Source: Rhynchosporium graminicola (Eukaryota; Ascomycota; Leotiomycetes; Helotiales; Ploettnerulaceae). Taken from it: a DNA stretch of 64,000 nucleotides. Below are positions 8,780-20,929 of this stretch, one piece after another. The notes under the pieces are model-generated. The model had not been told where the DNA came from. It did not search any database and was given only the letters and a program-made list of their open reading frames with translations. Made by a program: the position numbers and the translations under genes. The stretch's first letter is position 1, and each line of letters begins with the position of its first letter. The stretch spans positions 62,001 to 126,000 of the forward strand of contig FJUW01000042.1 of NCBI GenBank assembly GCA_900074885.1, given 5' to 3'.

Positions 8780-11762
8780 CTAAACATACCTGACCTCTCC
8801 AAAAAGGCCAGCCCTAACCTGCACCAAAGCCGCCAACTCCAGCAAGAATTCCTGCAATATAATAACATTCGTCAAAACATGATTGACACTAACCATCTTC
8901 TGCTCCGCCCATTTCTCTGGCTCTTGGTAGTCCTCAGATAACATACTATCATCTGCACCTGCCAAACTGCCCTCGTTATTGCTCTCGTCACTTGCAGCTT
9001 TGAGATTCGGAAATGGAATGGCGGGCATCTTGTGCTGGACTAGTGGTTGTGATACCTTCCTCCCGAGGATTGTCTGGTCGATAGCTGCAAATGCCGCGGC
9101 TTGGCTGGCCGGAACACCATTTGTTCCATTCTCGCTATCTCGAAGAGGCCTTGGTGAGATTGCGCGAGAACTGCCTCGAGGAGAATTATCTATACCCATA
9201 GGAAATTGCGGAGGGGGTACAGGAGTACGCGCAGATGTAGGTGTGGCAAAGCCGTAACCGCCGCTTAGACCACTACTTCGTTCCTGACTCTTGCGACCAC
9301 GGGGGGACTTTGAACGTGATGGTGTGCCAAGTTCGGGAAAGATACGCTGGGCCAGGGTATCGAAAGCAGACGGACGATTTGGTGAAACGGACCTTGATGG
9401 AGACTCAGCACTAGACCGTGAAGCTTGTTGCCGAACGGGTATGGGAGTTGCATGTGTTGACGATACTGCTTGGAACGCCTCACGACGCTGCTGAAGAAGC
9501 TCGTCAAACCTCGGTATCTCAGCTCGGTATCTTGAGATCTGGTCAACAAGTACTTTCAGTTCTTTCATTATCATTGGTGCTTGTGATTCAGACCACTTGG
9601 GCGTTCTTCGAGCTTTTCTCAATAGGTGGATTTGTACTTTCTCTTGTGCTTCAATTGGGTCTCCGAGACCTAGAAGTAGTGGATCACCGACACCCTCATC
9701 TTCCTCATCTTCCTCATCTTCCTCATCTTCATCATACACATATTTTGACGGGTCTGTTAGTAGCCAGCCATCAATTCTCATGAAGCCACAAGTGGCAAGA
9801 TCCACAATTGCTCCGGTAAGCGATAGATTGGTCTCGACCGAGTTGACAAAGAAGTTGGTGAGTATGCTGACCAGCGTCTTCAGCATGGGGTCCTCTGGTC
9901 GTAGAGTATGTGATCGGATATCTCGAGGCGCTCCAGGAATGGTTGCTTGTGATCCTATAAATTTGGAAGTACCTCCAGCTGACTTAGGGGCAATTAAAGT
10001 GATTGAGCAGACATGGCTCTCTAGCATACTTGTACAGTCTTTGATGTGGTTTTCGTAAACCTCATCGAAGTTGTCATCACCTCCCACATTTCCTGCAAGA
10101 GTGAGCAAGAAATCCATCTCCATTTCATGGGCTCCAATGGTTCGCTGCGGTTCATTCGCCAGAGACTGACTAGTCCAAAGGAGTGTAGTCACTGCATATC
10201 GATGGTGCTTTCTCAGGATTACTGAGACTAATTGCAGTGTTACCGCTATAGTCTGTTCGTTCTCAGATCGAAGACTGGCCTGAATGAGATCGACCAAGTT
10301 GAAAAGAGCCGGCGTTGATGCTGCCTCAAGTTGGGTCATCATCATGGTTGCAAGGTCCATTGATTTTCTTCTCCTTGCAGCGCTCACAGATGCTCTCGAG
10401 CCCGAGGGAGCCGGAGCTGCATCTGGCAAAGCTAGCAAGTAATGGAGTATGAGATGGATCATGTCGGGGTGGTCCAACGCCTCTAGTATTCTCCGTAGAT
10501 AAGTAAGGACAGCAACGGAAGATCCTCCATCAACATCGGAGGATTCGAGCAATGAAGGATATCTAGAATATCGTTAGGTTGGAGAGCCAAAAGCAAGTCA
10601 CCACTTACAATAATTGCTGGAGAAATATGACCTGGAAATGCTCCAGAAGGGTTTGCTTCACTTCGCCAGATTTGCAATGATTCAAAACATCTTGCCAAAA
10701 CACCAAGTGTGATAAAAATGTCTCCATATGCATTTGATAGTCAGGAGACGACGAGCTGACGATCTCTGACGTGGTATGCGGTTGTTGATAGTCTGACAAC
10801 GCCAGAATTGGAGGTAGCTCTTCCAGAGGATGATCAATGACCAACTTCCGACTGAGCTGACTGTATAGTGCTCCAAGACCAGTAGCCATCAGTGTGGCAA
10901 GATCACTCTCGACGATCCATTGTTCGAGTGCAACCGAACTTGAAGCTGCTTCAATAATGTATAGAAGTCCCGTCCTAGCAAAATCCCCGATCCTTCCTTC
11001 ATGATGGATGTAGTCTATCAGAAGATAAAACAACGGGAAATCCTCCTTATGTGTTTTCCCCGTGAACTTCTCATGGGCGTCTTGCCCTTGCTCCCTGTCA
11101 TCGCTCCTCTCCTGGGCCGTGAACCACGCAGGTAAAATCTCCGGATCAAGCCTGATCTTTGTGGTGATGTTGAATGACAGCTCGACCACCTCGACCTCCG
11201 TATCTGACCCTAGGCGTATACTGTTTGCCCCAGTTATCCTTACCAGCAAATTCATGAGACTGCTCGAAAAGATATCATTTTCCACAAAGTCCTCCTCCTC
11301 GCTGTCGATCAGTGTCGCAAAAAAGGCCACTCCTTCCCGAATGATCCACTCATTGTATGAGGTAGTAGCAATCTTGCCTATGGGGACATATATCTGCTTC
11401 GCAGATGCAAATGTGATACATGGATGTGGTAGAGGACGTCTCGACTCATCACTTATAATTGCTGTGAGTTGCTGAAGGCTGTCTCGAATGTTTTCGGCCG
11501 CCTCGTGATCCCTGGATAAATTCGAAGCACCTCGCCATATTTGCTAAACAGCTATTAGATCGAACTTCCCCACGAAAGCTGGCGTACGAACCAAAAGTTG
11601 GCTGTATTCCTTCTTGAAGCGTGCCAGACGCTTCTCTGGGTTATTCGTAGAGGCCTTTTTGCCAGCTGAGACAAGGGAAGTGCCCGCTATCAAGCGTGAC
11701 CACTAGGATGACAATTAGCACTACTCAATATTGATATTTGGGATGATTCTTACAAAGTCCAT
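8780..11762 (-). CDS. fhipA: FHIP/RAI16-like protein, subunit of the FTS-Hook-FHIP early-endosome adaptor complex
   Basis: Five exons on the minus strand: 11762-11754, 11702-11592, 11543-10609, 10562-8894, 8851-8780. The product is 931 aa. The start MDFWSRLIAGTS spans the first junction; the first exon is only 9 nt. Family landmarks are FPLFYLLIDYIHHEGRIGDF (about residue 210), FLQQLLYPSLLESSD restored across the third intron, an acidic run DEDEEDEEDEEDE, a Ser/Pro/Arg-rich disordered region, and the C-terminal LAALVQVRAGLFGEVRY block. In Aspergillus, FhipA with HookA and FtsA links early endosomes to dynein for movement along hyphae. An in-frame Met 33 codons upstream (11861) is possible, but the family begins at MDFW. 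The last intron is 42 bp, in frame and stop-free, so retention would only add 14 residues. The symbol is by homology. Confidence 0.88.
9695..9735 (+). repeat. 9-bp tandem repeat inside the FHIP-like gene
   Basis: CTCATCTTC is repeated four times and followed by a partial copy. On the coding (minus) strand it encodes the alternating Asp/Glu tract of the FHIP-like protein. Such a tract is likely to vary in length between strains. Confidence 0.85.
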
Positions 11763-12079
11763 GGCTGCATAGGAATCATCATTTTCCTGCTCGCAATGAG
11801 GTAATACTGGGTTCAAACGCGCGGGTAGCGCTTCATGTCTCTCCAGCGTCAGGGGTTGCATATCAGCACGGTCCACCACAGCCACAGGCCAAGCCACATT
11901 TATTCGCTCGAATATATCCTCATTTTTGTTTCAAAGTGCCCATCCACTATTGCTTGAAACTACGTCAACTTCGGTTTGTTATTTGCACTCCAATAGTCGT
12001 GGTAACGTGCTCAGCGCACAACTGTCTTACTTGAATCGAAACTTTTGGCCAGAAACCATTTAAGAAAAAACACTCAAAC
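11763..12079. promoter_or_regulatory. Divergent intergenic region, FHIP-like gene and small unknown gene
   Basis: 317 bp between the MDFW start of the FHIP-like gene (-) and the start of the next gene (+). The first 100 bp also form an in-frame open extension of the FHIP-like gene up to an alternative Met at 11861. No recognisable operator was seen. Confidence 0.4.
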
Positions 12080-12499
12080 ATGTCAACTCCGATCAAGATC
12101 CAAGTGCCTGAAGGCACCACGTCGATGTACCTTACAGCATTGTCTCTTCACCAAGGCCGCTCCCAAATCGCCGTCAACTGGTCTGATGGAAGTGCCAACT
12201 TTGGAGCGACCTTCATCGGTCCGAACCCCCATTATGTCCTTGCCGACAAAGTCTTCGGACTGCCTATCATCTCGCTTAACGATTCAGTTCCCAAGGAGCT
12301 TTCAGTATGCTTCAAGTTCCACAACAAGATATGTACAGTCTCCAGCCCAGAAACGAAGAATGTTGGGCCCCAAGGAAACGGAACTCAAATCCAGCTCAGT
12401 GCGTACACGTCAGAGGATAAGAAGCAGGAGAAACCCACAACAGTCACGATTCTTTTCCAGAGCCATCTTCATGGTTTGAAGAAGTCGACCGTCACCTGA
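12080..12499 (+). CDS. Small conserved-looking protein of unknown function
   Basis: A single-exon 139-aa frame beginning MSTPIKIQVPEGTTSMYLTA, with an A at -3 (AAACATGTC), a good fungal start context. The sequence is rich in alternating hydrophobic and Thr/Ser residues, as in a beta-sandwich, with no signal peptide, membrane helix or known catalytic motif. Central and C-terminal pieces (ATFIGPNPHYVLADKVFG, TTVTILFQSHLHGLKK) look like ordered strands. A shifted frame at 12045-12479 overlaps it, but lacks a comparable start context and reads as Ser/Arg-rich shadow. It is divergent from the FHIP-like gene, which is all the context says. I do not recognise the family. Confidence 0.65.
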   Translation: MSTPIKIQVPEGTTSMYLTALSLHQGRSQIAVNWSDGSANFGATFIGPNPHYVLADKVFGLPIISLNDSVPKELSVCFKFHNKICTVSSPETKNVGPQGNGTQIQLSAYTSEDKKQEKPTTVTILFQSHLHGLKKSTVT

Positions 12500-13334
12500 G
12501 ACAAGTAAGGAGTGGTCACGATGTATTATCTCTGGCACTGGCGATTACAGACACGCGTTTCCAAGACGAAGTTCCTGGGTTCAAAGATCAGCTGGCCTGG
12601 CCAACGGTCCTTTTAGGACTGGACTAGCCAGATCCCTGGTTGCAATGCATTTAGTGCGGAGCAAGATTTTGGCTAGTAGAGAATGGCCATCGTTGACAAT
12701 GCTATCAAATTAACCATTTGGCTTTCGTGACACTAAAAGCAGCCATAGGTAGCTATGCTTTGAATCGAAGCTGGATATTCATAATTCAAGGGCCCAGTGA
12801 ACTTCTGTGTTACTGTCAAATGCCAACTCATACCGCGGCAACCACTGCTGAAGTTCAAGAAATACTGCATCCAAGTTTTTACAACAACCCTCTGGATTTC
12901 CTTGCGAGGGTTGAACGCGCATATTGAGAACACTGGCGGTGATGTACGTGATGGTGCTAAGCTAGCCATTAAGCGAGCAAACTCAACAAACCGACAGAGG
13001 AATGTTGCTTCCTCACCAAATTGCAACACATCTGAGCAGGCGAAAGATTTAGGAAATTTAAAGCTCGGCATCTTGCGTCTCAGCAATTCCATTTCAGAAC
13101 ATATTTTGCAAGCTACTCGGGGCTTGGATGGGTCAATTCTTGCACATCAGTGGAATCTGTAAAATCCATAACTGTGGAGCCGAGCAGTTGCTGGACGCTC
13201 AAAGCGCATCGTAAACTCCAGGCTTACAAGGTCTAACACAATAACTAATCCTTATTATGATGATATGGAACATGAAAAGACCACTGTTAACAATCTTCAG
13301 CTTGACCCGAAGTACGATTGTGAAGTCCACATCT
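12500..13334. other. Intergenic spacer, nothing recognised
   Basis: 835 bp between the small unknown gene (+) and the stop codon of the alpha/beta hydrolase (-). Two overlapping frames on opposite strands (12733-13162) have no recognisable content and are mutually exclusive. The stretch probably holds the two 3' UTRs. Confidence 0.4.
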
Positions 13335-14368
13335 TCAAATCCTACTTCCTTCATCACGACTCAAATTATCCAAAATCCCCCTTAGTTCACTAGCCACCAG
13401 TCTCGGATCGTCCTTATAAACCCGGTGTCCGCTTCCCTTCGCAAAGACCAACTCCTTCCTGATTTGAGGGTGGGTAAGTCGTGTCAAACCCTCACAGTAC
13501 TCCGTGTACGCAGGCTCGCCATAAACGTCCAATACACGCTTGGGTATTCCGAGCAGCTAATTTAAAATCAGCTAGGCACCTCTTCTGAGGTATATGGTTA
13601 ACTTACCTTATTCATTTGCCGGGTATTTACAACGGGATCGTGCTGCACGACAGTGATATACGGTGTTCTTGGGCCCGGTCCAAGAAGTGGCGGTGCATCA
13701 GAAAATGGCAGTAGTATACCGAGATTCCCTCTCCACAAACCTTCTGTATTCGGAGCATCTAGATGATACACTCTCCCCAGTCTCTTCCTTCCTATTTCCA
13801 AGTCCTGCGGCGTAATACCATTCGTTAGATCCTCGGGCCTAAAGTCTGGTGCGTCTGGGTCAGGAAATACGGAAACGATATTTGAGCTCGCGAGCACCGA
13901 GTTTAAGAACAGGCATCCAGTGACTGTTTCTGGATATTCTGCCGCATAGAGTCTTGCGATCGCAACACCTATCGAAGCAGCGACGAGAACAATGCCTAAA
14001 CTATCGATGTTGTCCCTGTCGATACCCAGCCGAGACTTCCCAACTTTCTTAATCAGCTCTCTCAAGTCATGTGCGGCTTCAAGACAATCCCTTCCATGGC
14101 CCTGCAGTCTAGCGGTGACGTCTTCGTTCCTGCTAAGTGTGTTCCCCTGACCAGGTCTGTCGTATGCGAGGAACGGCGTCGAATACGGCCGTCGGCGTGG
14201 TTTCAGCAGCGAATCTATTGCAGGAGACCATTGCGATTTCGAGCTATCGATACCGTTGAGGAACACAATCAAGGTGTCTCGTGGAGAAGATCGTTCTGGA
14301 GGGGAAAAGAATGAGCATGCAAGTCGGATTCGTGGATCTCGATCTAGCGAGACAAGGAATTTCTCCAT
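13335..14368 (-). CDS. Alpha/beta hydrolase
   Basis: Two exons, 14368-13607 and 13556-13335, separated by a 50-bp phase-0 intron (GTAAGT..TTAG). The product is 327 aa. Fold landmarks are strand beta3 with an oxyanion-type turn (FLNGIDSS, about 36-43), YDRPGQG (69-75), a nucleophile-elbow position at LVAASIGVAIARLYAAEYPE (Ser132), and a C-terminal GSGHRVYKDDP with the likely catalytic His298 supplied by exon 2. The elbow reads A-A-S-I-G, not the usual G-x-S-x-G, so the first small residue is Ala. An acid is expected near VVQHDPVV but cannot be fixed by eye. No signal peptide is present, so it is probably cytosolic. The substrate is unknown. Without splicing, the protein would lose its His. Confidence 0.88.
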
Positions 14369-17300
14369 ATTGGAACAAGCCTCATGAAACTCCCAAGTAA
14401 GCCGCGGAAGGAAATATCATGGGAATGGAGTCAGATATGTACCTCGACTCAAGGATGATAAATCTGAAGGATGCAGGTTGTGACGGGCCGTAAGCTAGCA
14501 AAGCTTATTATGGATACAGTAATGGCTGTAGCAGGAAGTATTGTCCCTGGCCGACACATCGACCTACAGCATACAGAGCCGCGTGCTTATATATGCGAAT
14601 AATGGAACGCTCACAGGGTCTTCTGTAAAGTGCCAGCGGTGGGTTTTGCAAACCAAAATTCTTTAACAAACTCAAAAATAGCTCGAGAAACTGCTTTCCC
14701 GCCTTTTGTTATCCATTAGCGAGTAGAGCAAACACGCCCAATCCAAAGATTTTGCGCCTATTTTCGTCTATTCAACATCCTAAAGATCACTGAAAATCGG
14801 GTAACACAGATAGAGACCTATGAGAAGTCGAAAATGAGTTTTGGAGAGAAGAAAAGATGACAAATGTGTTGAATGGGCTTGTTGAACCTCACCGTTATCC
14901 CTCCAGATTGAGCGGTCAAGCATGCTGACGCCAAGATCTTTTCATGCTGGGAAAGCGGACCCCAACATCTGCTTAGTCAAGAAACGAACCGGAATAATTG
15001 GATTGCCACTCAGCTGATTACACGAAAAGGACTTGTCCGGGTTGCTGCTGTCCAGTCAAGGTGTTGGATTGGTTATTTGTAGAAGGAGGCGGCGGCGCTC
15101 ATTTAGTTTTACTGTGCTGTGATGACCTTTATGTCTTTGCTTCAGCTTGGTAGTTTCTGTTCACTGTGCAGGTAGCTGACTGCTGACTGATATTTCTAAG
15201 AATACGAAAGACAGTGTTCGTGATCTGTATCGAGAAAGTGGCTGTTGTGTGGCTGCTCGAAGCCTTGCCTTCGGATCTTCGGAGGTTGAGTTGCGGTATG
15301 TGATGAAGACAGCTACTTCCTCAGAGAATATGTATTAAGTGAGCGGAAAAAAATTCTGATAGCCTCAAACCCACTTGTATACTGATTGCGGCTCTCTATC
15401 CAAGAAGCATAGTTGTCAAATGTTGAATCATTTTCAGGGCGTTGCTGTGGAGACGTACTGGCGAGGAAAACAAATGAGGGCCATATGCATATATCATTAA
15501 GAAGATCTCGAAAATATCTCGTAAAAGACATCTCGCAAATTTCTTTGCTTCAAAAAAGGGTTTCTCGACTCAAGCTTGGAGTAAATCTTGAAAAATCATC
15601 TCAAAAACAAAAGTAAAAAAAATATTCTCAAGCCAGTCTCGTATAATATCAGTCAAGGGAAGGAATTTGACTTACGATTGAGCGCGGAGCAAACTTATCA
15701 TTCCACACGTCTCGTTTCAACTACCATCCGCAAGTGACAATGAGAACCATTGTCTGCCTGTCAACATTGTGGGATGTAACCACGTCAACTACGAGGTCCT
15801 GTGATAGCTGTTCGGTTGACTTTTTAAAACCCACCCAAACGCCCCCAATTGCGGTAGGGTTAATAAATAGGTGGGGTTGTGTAAGGTGTCGTCGAAGTGC
15901 TACTAATAATGGTTTGCCATTAGGATTCGCACAACGGGACTACTGCAAACAAGTTAGCTAGACCGGAGTGCGGTACTTACACGGGACGAGTCCCTGGCTG
16001 TAGGGCCAATAGTCCTTTGCGGGGACCAGCCAATCTGAGCTTTGCGGGCCGGGATGGGGGATAGTTCTCGCTTTTGGTTTGGGATCCTGTGTGTTCAGAA
16101 CTGCAAAGTCATGTTAGTAGTGGTCGATAGAACAAGATTGTTGAAACGAGACTGGCTTGACTTGCGCACCAATTGCGAAATGATGGCACGGAATCGCCTA
16201 TTTTATTACCTCAATGTGGCGGCTGGTGGGAAAATTCTGGGGGTTTTAGTGGGGCTGAAGCGAGAATGTAAGGTGAAGTCAACAAACACACAGATGCGCC
16301 CACCCCGACCCACAACGCGCGGCTAGAAAGCCATCGCAGGGCATGAGACCTTCTTTATATAATTCTAATCCCTTGTGCCCCTTGGTTCTAGGAGCATCAT
16401 CGAACCGGAAGCGTGGTTCTGCGCATTGTGTTGCCCTCGTCGTGAAATGGCTGCATCACTTCATGATATCATCAGAACCGAGAGGGATAAACCACAAAGA
16501 AAGTTGCACATCTAAGGCAGCCACGGACTAACCATATCTACTACTTGTCTAGGTTCATGTGTGTCACTGATATGTAAATCTGTATGGACAGGCTCTGTCT
16601 CTACTCCTGCAACCCTGGGCCTCCAAGCCACTGATGGACTTCCACACAGAGTCGCGTATGAGGTTGAATCGGAGTCGTGGATAACATGGCAATTCTTAGA
16701 TTGTCTGGTCAAAAGTCGTCAAAGGGATGTGTAGAACGAGGACGAATGAGAAATTTCAAAACCCACAAGGTCAAGCACGACTCTTGATCATCAAGATGAT
16801 TGATTGCATTACGGATGAACATAGTCATCACTTTCTTCTTGCACGCTGTTTATGTGTATCTGCACGCCTTTCAGATCTCACTGAAAAAGTAAGCGTTTCA
16901 TCGAGTCCACACTCCTCGTGCCACTTCGCGGCACAAATGTATACCAGTGCTCCAAATATCCAGGCGCTCATGAACAGACTCCGTCCAGGCCCAGCCCAGC
17001 TCCATAGACCAGAGGCTGGATTGAAATTACATAAAGCCGTAGACGCCATGCAGTGTATAAAATGAGGATGCCGATGCCAAGTAGTGCAGACTTCCAGTGT
17101 ACACATATCCCACCAATGTCATTCATACTCCATAACGCCAATTCCTATGCAGATGCCTCTTTCTGTCGTATTCGTTTCGTTGTTCCGCTGGTATGGAACG
17201 GTGGTATCATATCGTGATATCATGCTCGCGGTCATAGGACCATGTAGCTGTATAATTATATTCGAGTCAACTGGGATGAGGCGATGTGGGTTCTTGGGCA

Positions 17301-17386
17301 TAACTTGGCTTGGACTCGGCGTGTAATAATGCTTCATAAGGCACCCATGTACGGTTATCCAACCAAGATCGGAGAGGTAGGACTTT
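14369..17386. other. 3-kb stretch without a supported gene
   Basis: The stretch lies between the alpha/beta hydrolase start and the 3' end of CDC27. Several 60-110-codon frames occur on both strands. The most protein-like are on the minus strand at 17106-16828 (one hydrophobic segment, SLFMSAWIFGALVYICAA) and on the plus strand at 16042-16326, but neither has a domain, partner exon or start context I can defend. Composition is normal, without RIP. It may contain a lineage-specific small gene or non-coding RNA. Confidence 0.35.
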
Positions 17387-19920
17387 TCATCCCATCATAC
17401 TTGTCTCCTCATCATCTTCTTCCAAAAGCTCTATTGCTTCCTTGATTTGCTGGCTAGCCTGTTAAAAATGTTAGCTTGCTTCACAACAGGGATGAGTGAC
17501 CTGAAAATTACCTTCGGGTCCAAGTTCAATGCAACCGTGAAGTGATGCACAGCCTCTCCACGCTGCTTGAGCTTCTTGTAAAGCTGCCCAAGGAGGAAAT
17601 GAATCATAGCCTCATCTGGAGCCAAGTTCTTCAAAATGGTCAACTCTTCGAGGGCGTATTGAAGCTCGTTGATCGCCATCAGTGTTCGAGCCTTCTTGAA
17701 TCTCGTCAATGCCGAGCGAGGTGCCAGTTCTGTGGCCTTGCTGAAGTAAGAAAGCGCTTGCCGGGGCTGCTTCTGCTTCTCAAGGACGGTACCGATACAG
17801 CAAATCAAGACGGCGTTGGTGGGATTGATATTGGAAGCAGTCTTGAAGTGATTTATAGCCTTGTCATAACTTCCAAGCTTCTCATATACACGGCCAACAC
17901 CATACCATGCATTATAGTGGCGTTTGTCAGCAGCCATTCCAGATCGGTATGATATCAATGCCTTGTCATATTCTTCATTGGCAACATGTTCGTGTCCCTG
18001 AAGAGTAAAGGCATACGCAAACTTAGGGCTTAACTGTGTTGCTCGTTTGAAGCAACGAAGTGCTGACTCATGATCTCTAGCCAAGGACCACGAATTACCA
18101 AGCGCGCACCATGCCTGTGGCGATTGCCATGTTGCATCAATTAGCTCGTGAGCTAGGAATGCGAGATCCGTCTCTCGCTTCAGATGCCAGAGAATAGTAG
18201 AGTATATTTCCATATCCTCGAACCGGGTTGGCGCAACCTGACGAATTCTTTTGTAGTACTTTTCAGCCTCCCCATAAGCTGCTTGCTCATAAAACGCACG
18301 GCCCATTTGTGCCAAAACCCATGGTGTTTCCTGTTGTGTGCGAGGCAAAGAGCTGTAGATCTGCAGAGCTTCTGAACAAGAAAAGCGGGATAAGGCGAAG
18401 TAACCACTACCGAACTTCTTGAAAAGCTCTAGGAGGAAGCGAACAGCCTCTTCCTGGCGTGACATGTTTTGTTCGACTGATCTTTGAGATGGCTTATTTG
18501 TGACAGTACCGATCCAGGATCGCGCTTGTGTCTCGTTGTGGTCAATGTCCATTGTATCCTCAACGGGTTTCCGGTTCCCACTGACTTGACGGCCGACTGT
18601 TGACATACTGGAGCTTGGTCGTATGATTTTAGAAATCGGCGGCCTGGCCTTCTTCAACTCTCTCCCTGGAGCGGGTCCTATATTGGGAACATGACTGGAT
18701 GATTTGGTGCTGGTAGGCCTTATTTGGTTGAACAACCTCACACTTCTTCTCTGTGGTGCCCCAGGATCTTCGGAAGTCTGCCGGGGGACAGCTTGCCCAG
18801 ATACCGTCCTTTTACGATCCGGAGCAGGAGGGACTAAATTACTAGTCCGTAAAGCTTGAGTTGCTGCGGACTCTTCGATTGGTTCAGGTTGTCTCTGAGC
18901 CCGTTTCGATGAGACTGCTCGGCTCATTTTGGGTGCATCCATGCTAAAATCCATTCCCAGTCCAGGTATTGTTCGTGTCTTCCGAACTGGTGCCGGCGGA
19001 GCCTCGCTTGTGTATGAAGTCAGGCCAGGATCTCGTCGATTTTGTACCGCCGCCACATCTAATGATGCGCTCGGCCCAGTAGGTGTCTCCATCGCTTCCG
19101 AGCCAATTCCACCACCTCCTGCAGCTGGCAGGTTGGTTGAACTTGGATTGCTCTCATTCAGCCTCTGCGAGATACCCAGGGTACCAAAAAGCCCTCCGCC
19201 AAACGCTCGTGATGGGACATTGTTGAATGGGTCTGCTACATCGCTGACAACAGTCGTAGGCCGGGCTCCAGGACGACACCGATCGGGGTCGTTCCTGTGG
19301 AGAGGTTGATCTCTCGACTGAGACTCGGAGGGCTCAGACGCACCAACTTTAAGAGCTGCCTCCATCTCAGGGTTCATCTTGAATATATTCGGCACATTGA
19401 TCTTGGTACCAGTTTCGCAGAGATTCGTGAAGGCATCCCACATGAAAGGATTGAGCTTTAATGCCTCCTCAAAACAGCTTATAGCCTTGTGTGGGTTCTC
19501 GTAACCATTGTATAGCTTCCCCAGCAGGCAGAGGATCGCAGCGGCGTCTGGCAGCGGTTGCCTTGAAGATGACGTGTGTTTCCCAAAGCTGTTCTTCCCT
19601 CCCCATAGTGCCTTGCTCTTTTCTAAAGCTGTTATACCATCCTTGTGTCTTCCCAAATCCAAACATGCTTGAGCAAAAATGTATGCACAACCTAGATTCG
19701 TCCCTCTTGACCCCGCGGCTTTCGCAAACTCGTAAGCTGATGCACTGTCTCCGAGTCTGAAATGGCAGAGAGCGAGTAGGAAGTGTGATTCAGCGTTTCG
19801 GTGGTCGTAAGCTACCAGTCGTTCGGCATAGAAGAGGGCGTTCTTGAGGAGGTAATTATCGATGTTGTAGTGAATGAGTTGCCGTAGCTGGCTCGCGACG
19901 CAGGTTGTGGAGGGTGCCAT
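17387..19920 (-). CDS. CDC27: Anaphase-promoting complex subunit Cdc27 (APC3/BimA/Nuc2), TPR protein
   Basis: Two exons, 19920-17512 and 17458-17387, with a 53-bp phase-0 intron containing GCTAAC. The product is 826 aa. The N-terminal TPR block (about 1-190) starts MAPSTTCVASQLRQLIHYNI and includes YAERLVAYDHRNAESHFLLA. A disordered Ser/Pro/Arg-rich middle (about 200-470) follows, then a long C-terminal TPR array (about 490-800, e.g. WCALGNSWSLARDHESALRC and YNAWYGVGRVYEKLGSYDKA), and an acidic tail EEDDEETSMMG restored by the intron. Cdc27 forms the V-shaped TPR dimer of the APC/C that docks Cdc20/Cdh1 through their IR tails for ubiquitination of cyclins and securin. The open frame continues 139 codons upstream to 20337, but that part is compositionally unlike the family; Met at 19920 matches the Cdc27 N-terminus. 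Confidence 0.95.
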
Positions 19921-20929
19921 GATGGCAATCTGCGAAGGTGGGAGATGTGTAGATCGAGTATGAGGCTGGTTATGATGGTCTAGCCATGTAGTCGGTAACG
20001 TTGTATTGAGAGTTGCAAAGTCGAGGTTGGATCTGTGTCCAAGCGTGCAGCTCCCTCGTCGTTCCTTCCACGACCGAGTTATGAGTTGATTTGCAAATCT
20101 ACGAGCAGTCGCTATTGCTCTACAGCGGACCTTACATATAGATGTAAGAAGGTATCTTATTTTTATCGATTTCGACGCGATTTGGCGGGACCAACAGGTT
20201 GGCTTTCCTATTGAGCTATAATAACAAAGGTCGGCGGCAAGGTCTGGGAGCGACGGTCGGATAACGAAGGCGAGAAGTGAAGGTGGACGCGACTCTACGC
20301 AGACCAATGCAGCGTTACCGGGTCGAAAGCAACGCAAGCAGTCAAAGAATGTAGGTCGGCAGGGTCTGTCCGGATCGTGAATAGAGTATTATTGGAGAGG
20401 CTGGCGATGTCAACAATGATCCCCGTTATGGGTGCCGCTCGCGCTGATGTTTTGCTGCAGCCGGTACATAGCATTTGATTGGTCGAGCTCTGGCATCAAC
20501 AATTTAACGATGAGTCAGCAGACTCGATACATGTCAGCTGATGATATCGTTTGACGACATGTTGTACTTAATTTTGTGGAGGAGCAAATGTAGCTTATTT
20601 GATCGTGCTAGCATGAAAAAAAGTGCAAAGACCGCTCGGGTCATGCATTATGCGCTCTATAAATAAATTGAAGATTTGATTCAAGTTTTCGCTCTACATC
20701 TCAATATCAGATCAAAGTATATTGTGGTTTCATGCCAAGGACAATGGGTCATTTATCGGTCTGTGACACAGTTTTGAATAAAGTGTGCTAAATGTTGAAG
20801 TGTACCTGTCGATTCATCTGTAGCTCTTCTAGCACCGTAAGTGCAGATTATCTTCTTTCCCGCAATATTTACTGTGAAGCAAGGAGACGCAGCTCACAAC
20901 TTCACAACTTCACAACTCCATAGCTCAGA
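19921..20929. promoter_or_regulatory. Upstream region of CDC27 / downstream of the DUF3605 gene
   Basis: 1,009 bp. The part next to CDC27 (to 20337) stays open in frame with CDC27 but is not protein-like. The remainder is AT-richer, with no gene. A short tandem CACAACTT x3 occurs at about 20895-20918. It should contain the CDC27 promoter and the 3' UTR of the next gene. Confidence 0.4.

Noticed and set aside
9597..10058. 153-codon plus-strand frame opposite the FHIP-like gene
   Set aside because: Its Ser-run is the complement of the Asp/Glu tract. The minus-strand gene has family motifs and spliced exons, so this is a shadow.
19921..20337. 139-codon N-terminal extension of the CDC27 frame
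   Set aside because: In frame and open, but Cys/Ser/Arg-rich and unlike any Cdc27 N-terminus. The family begins at the Met at 19920, and the extension would overlap the promoter.
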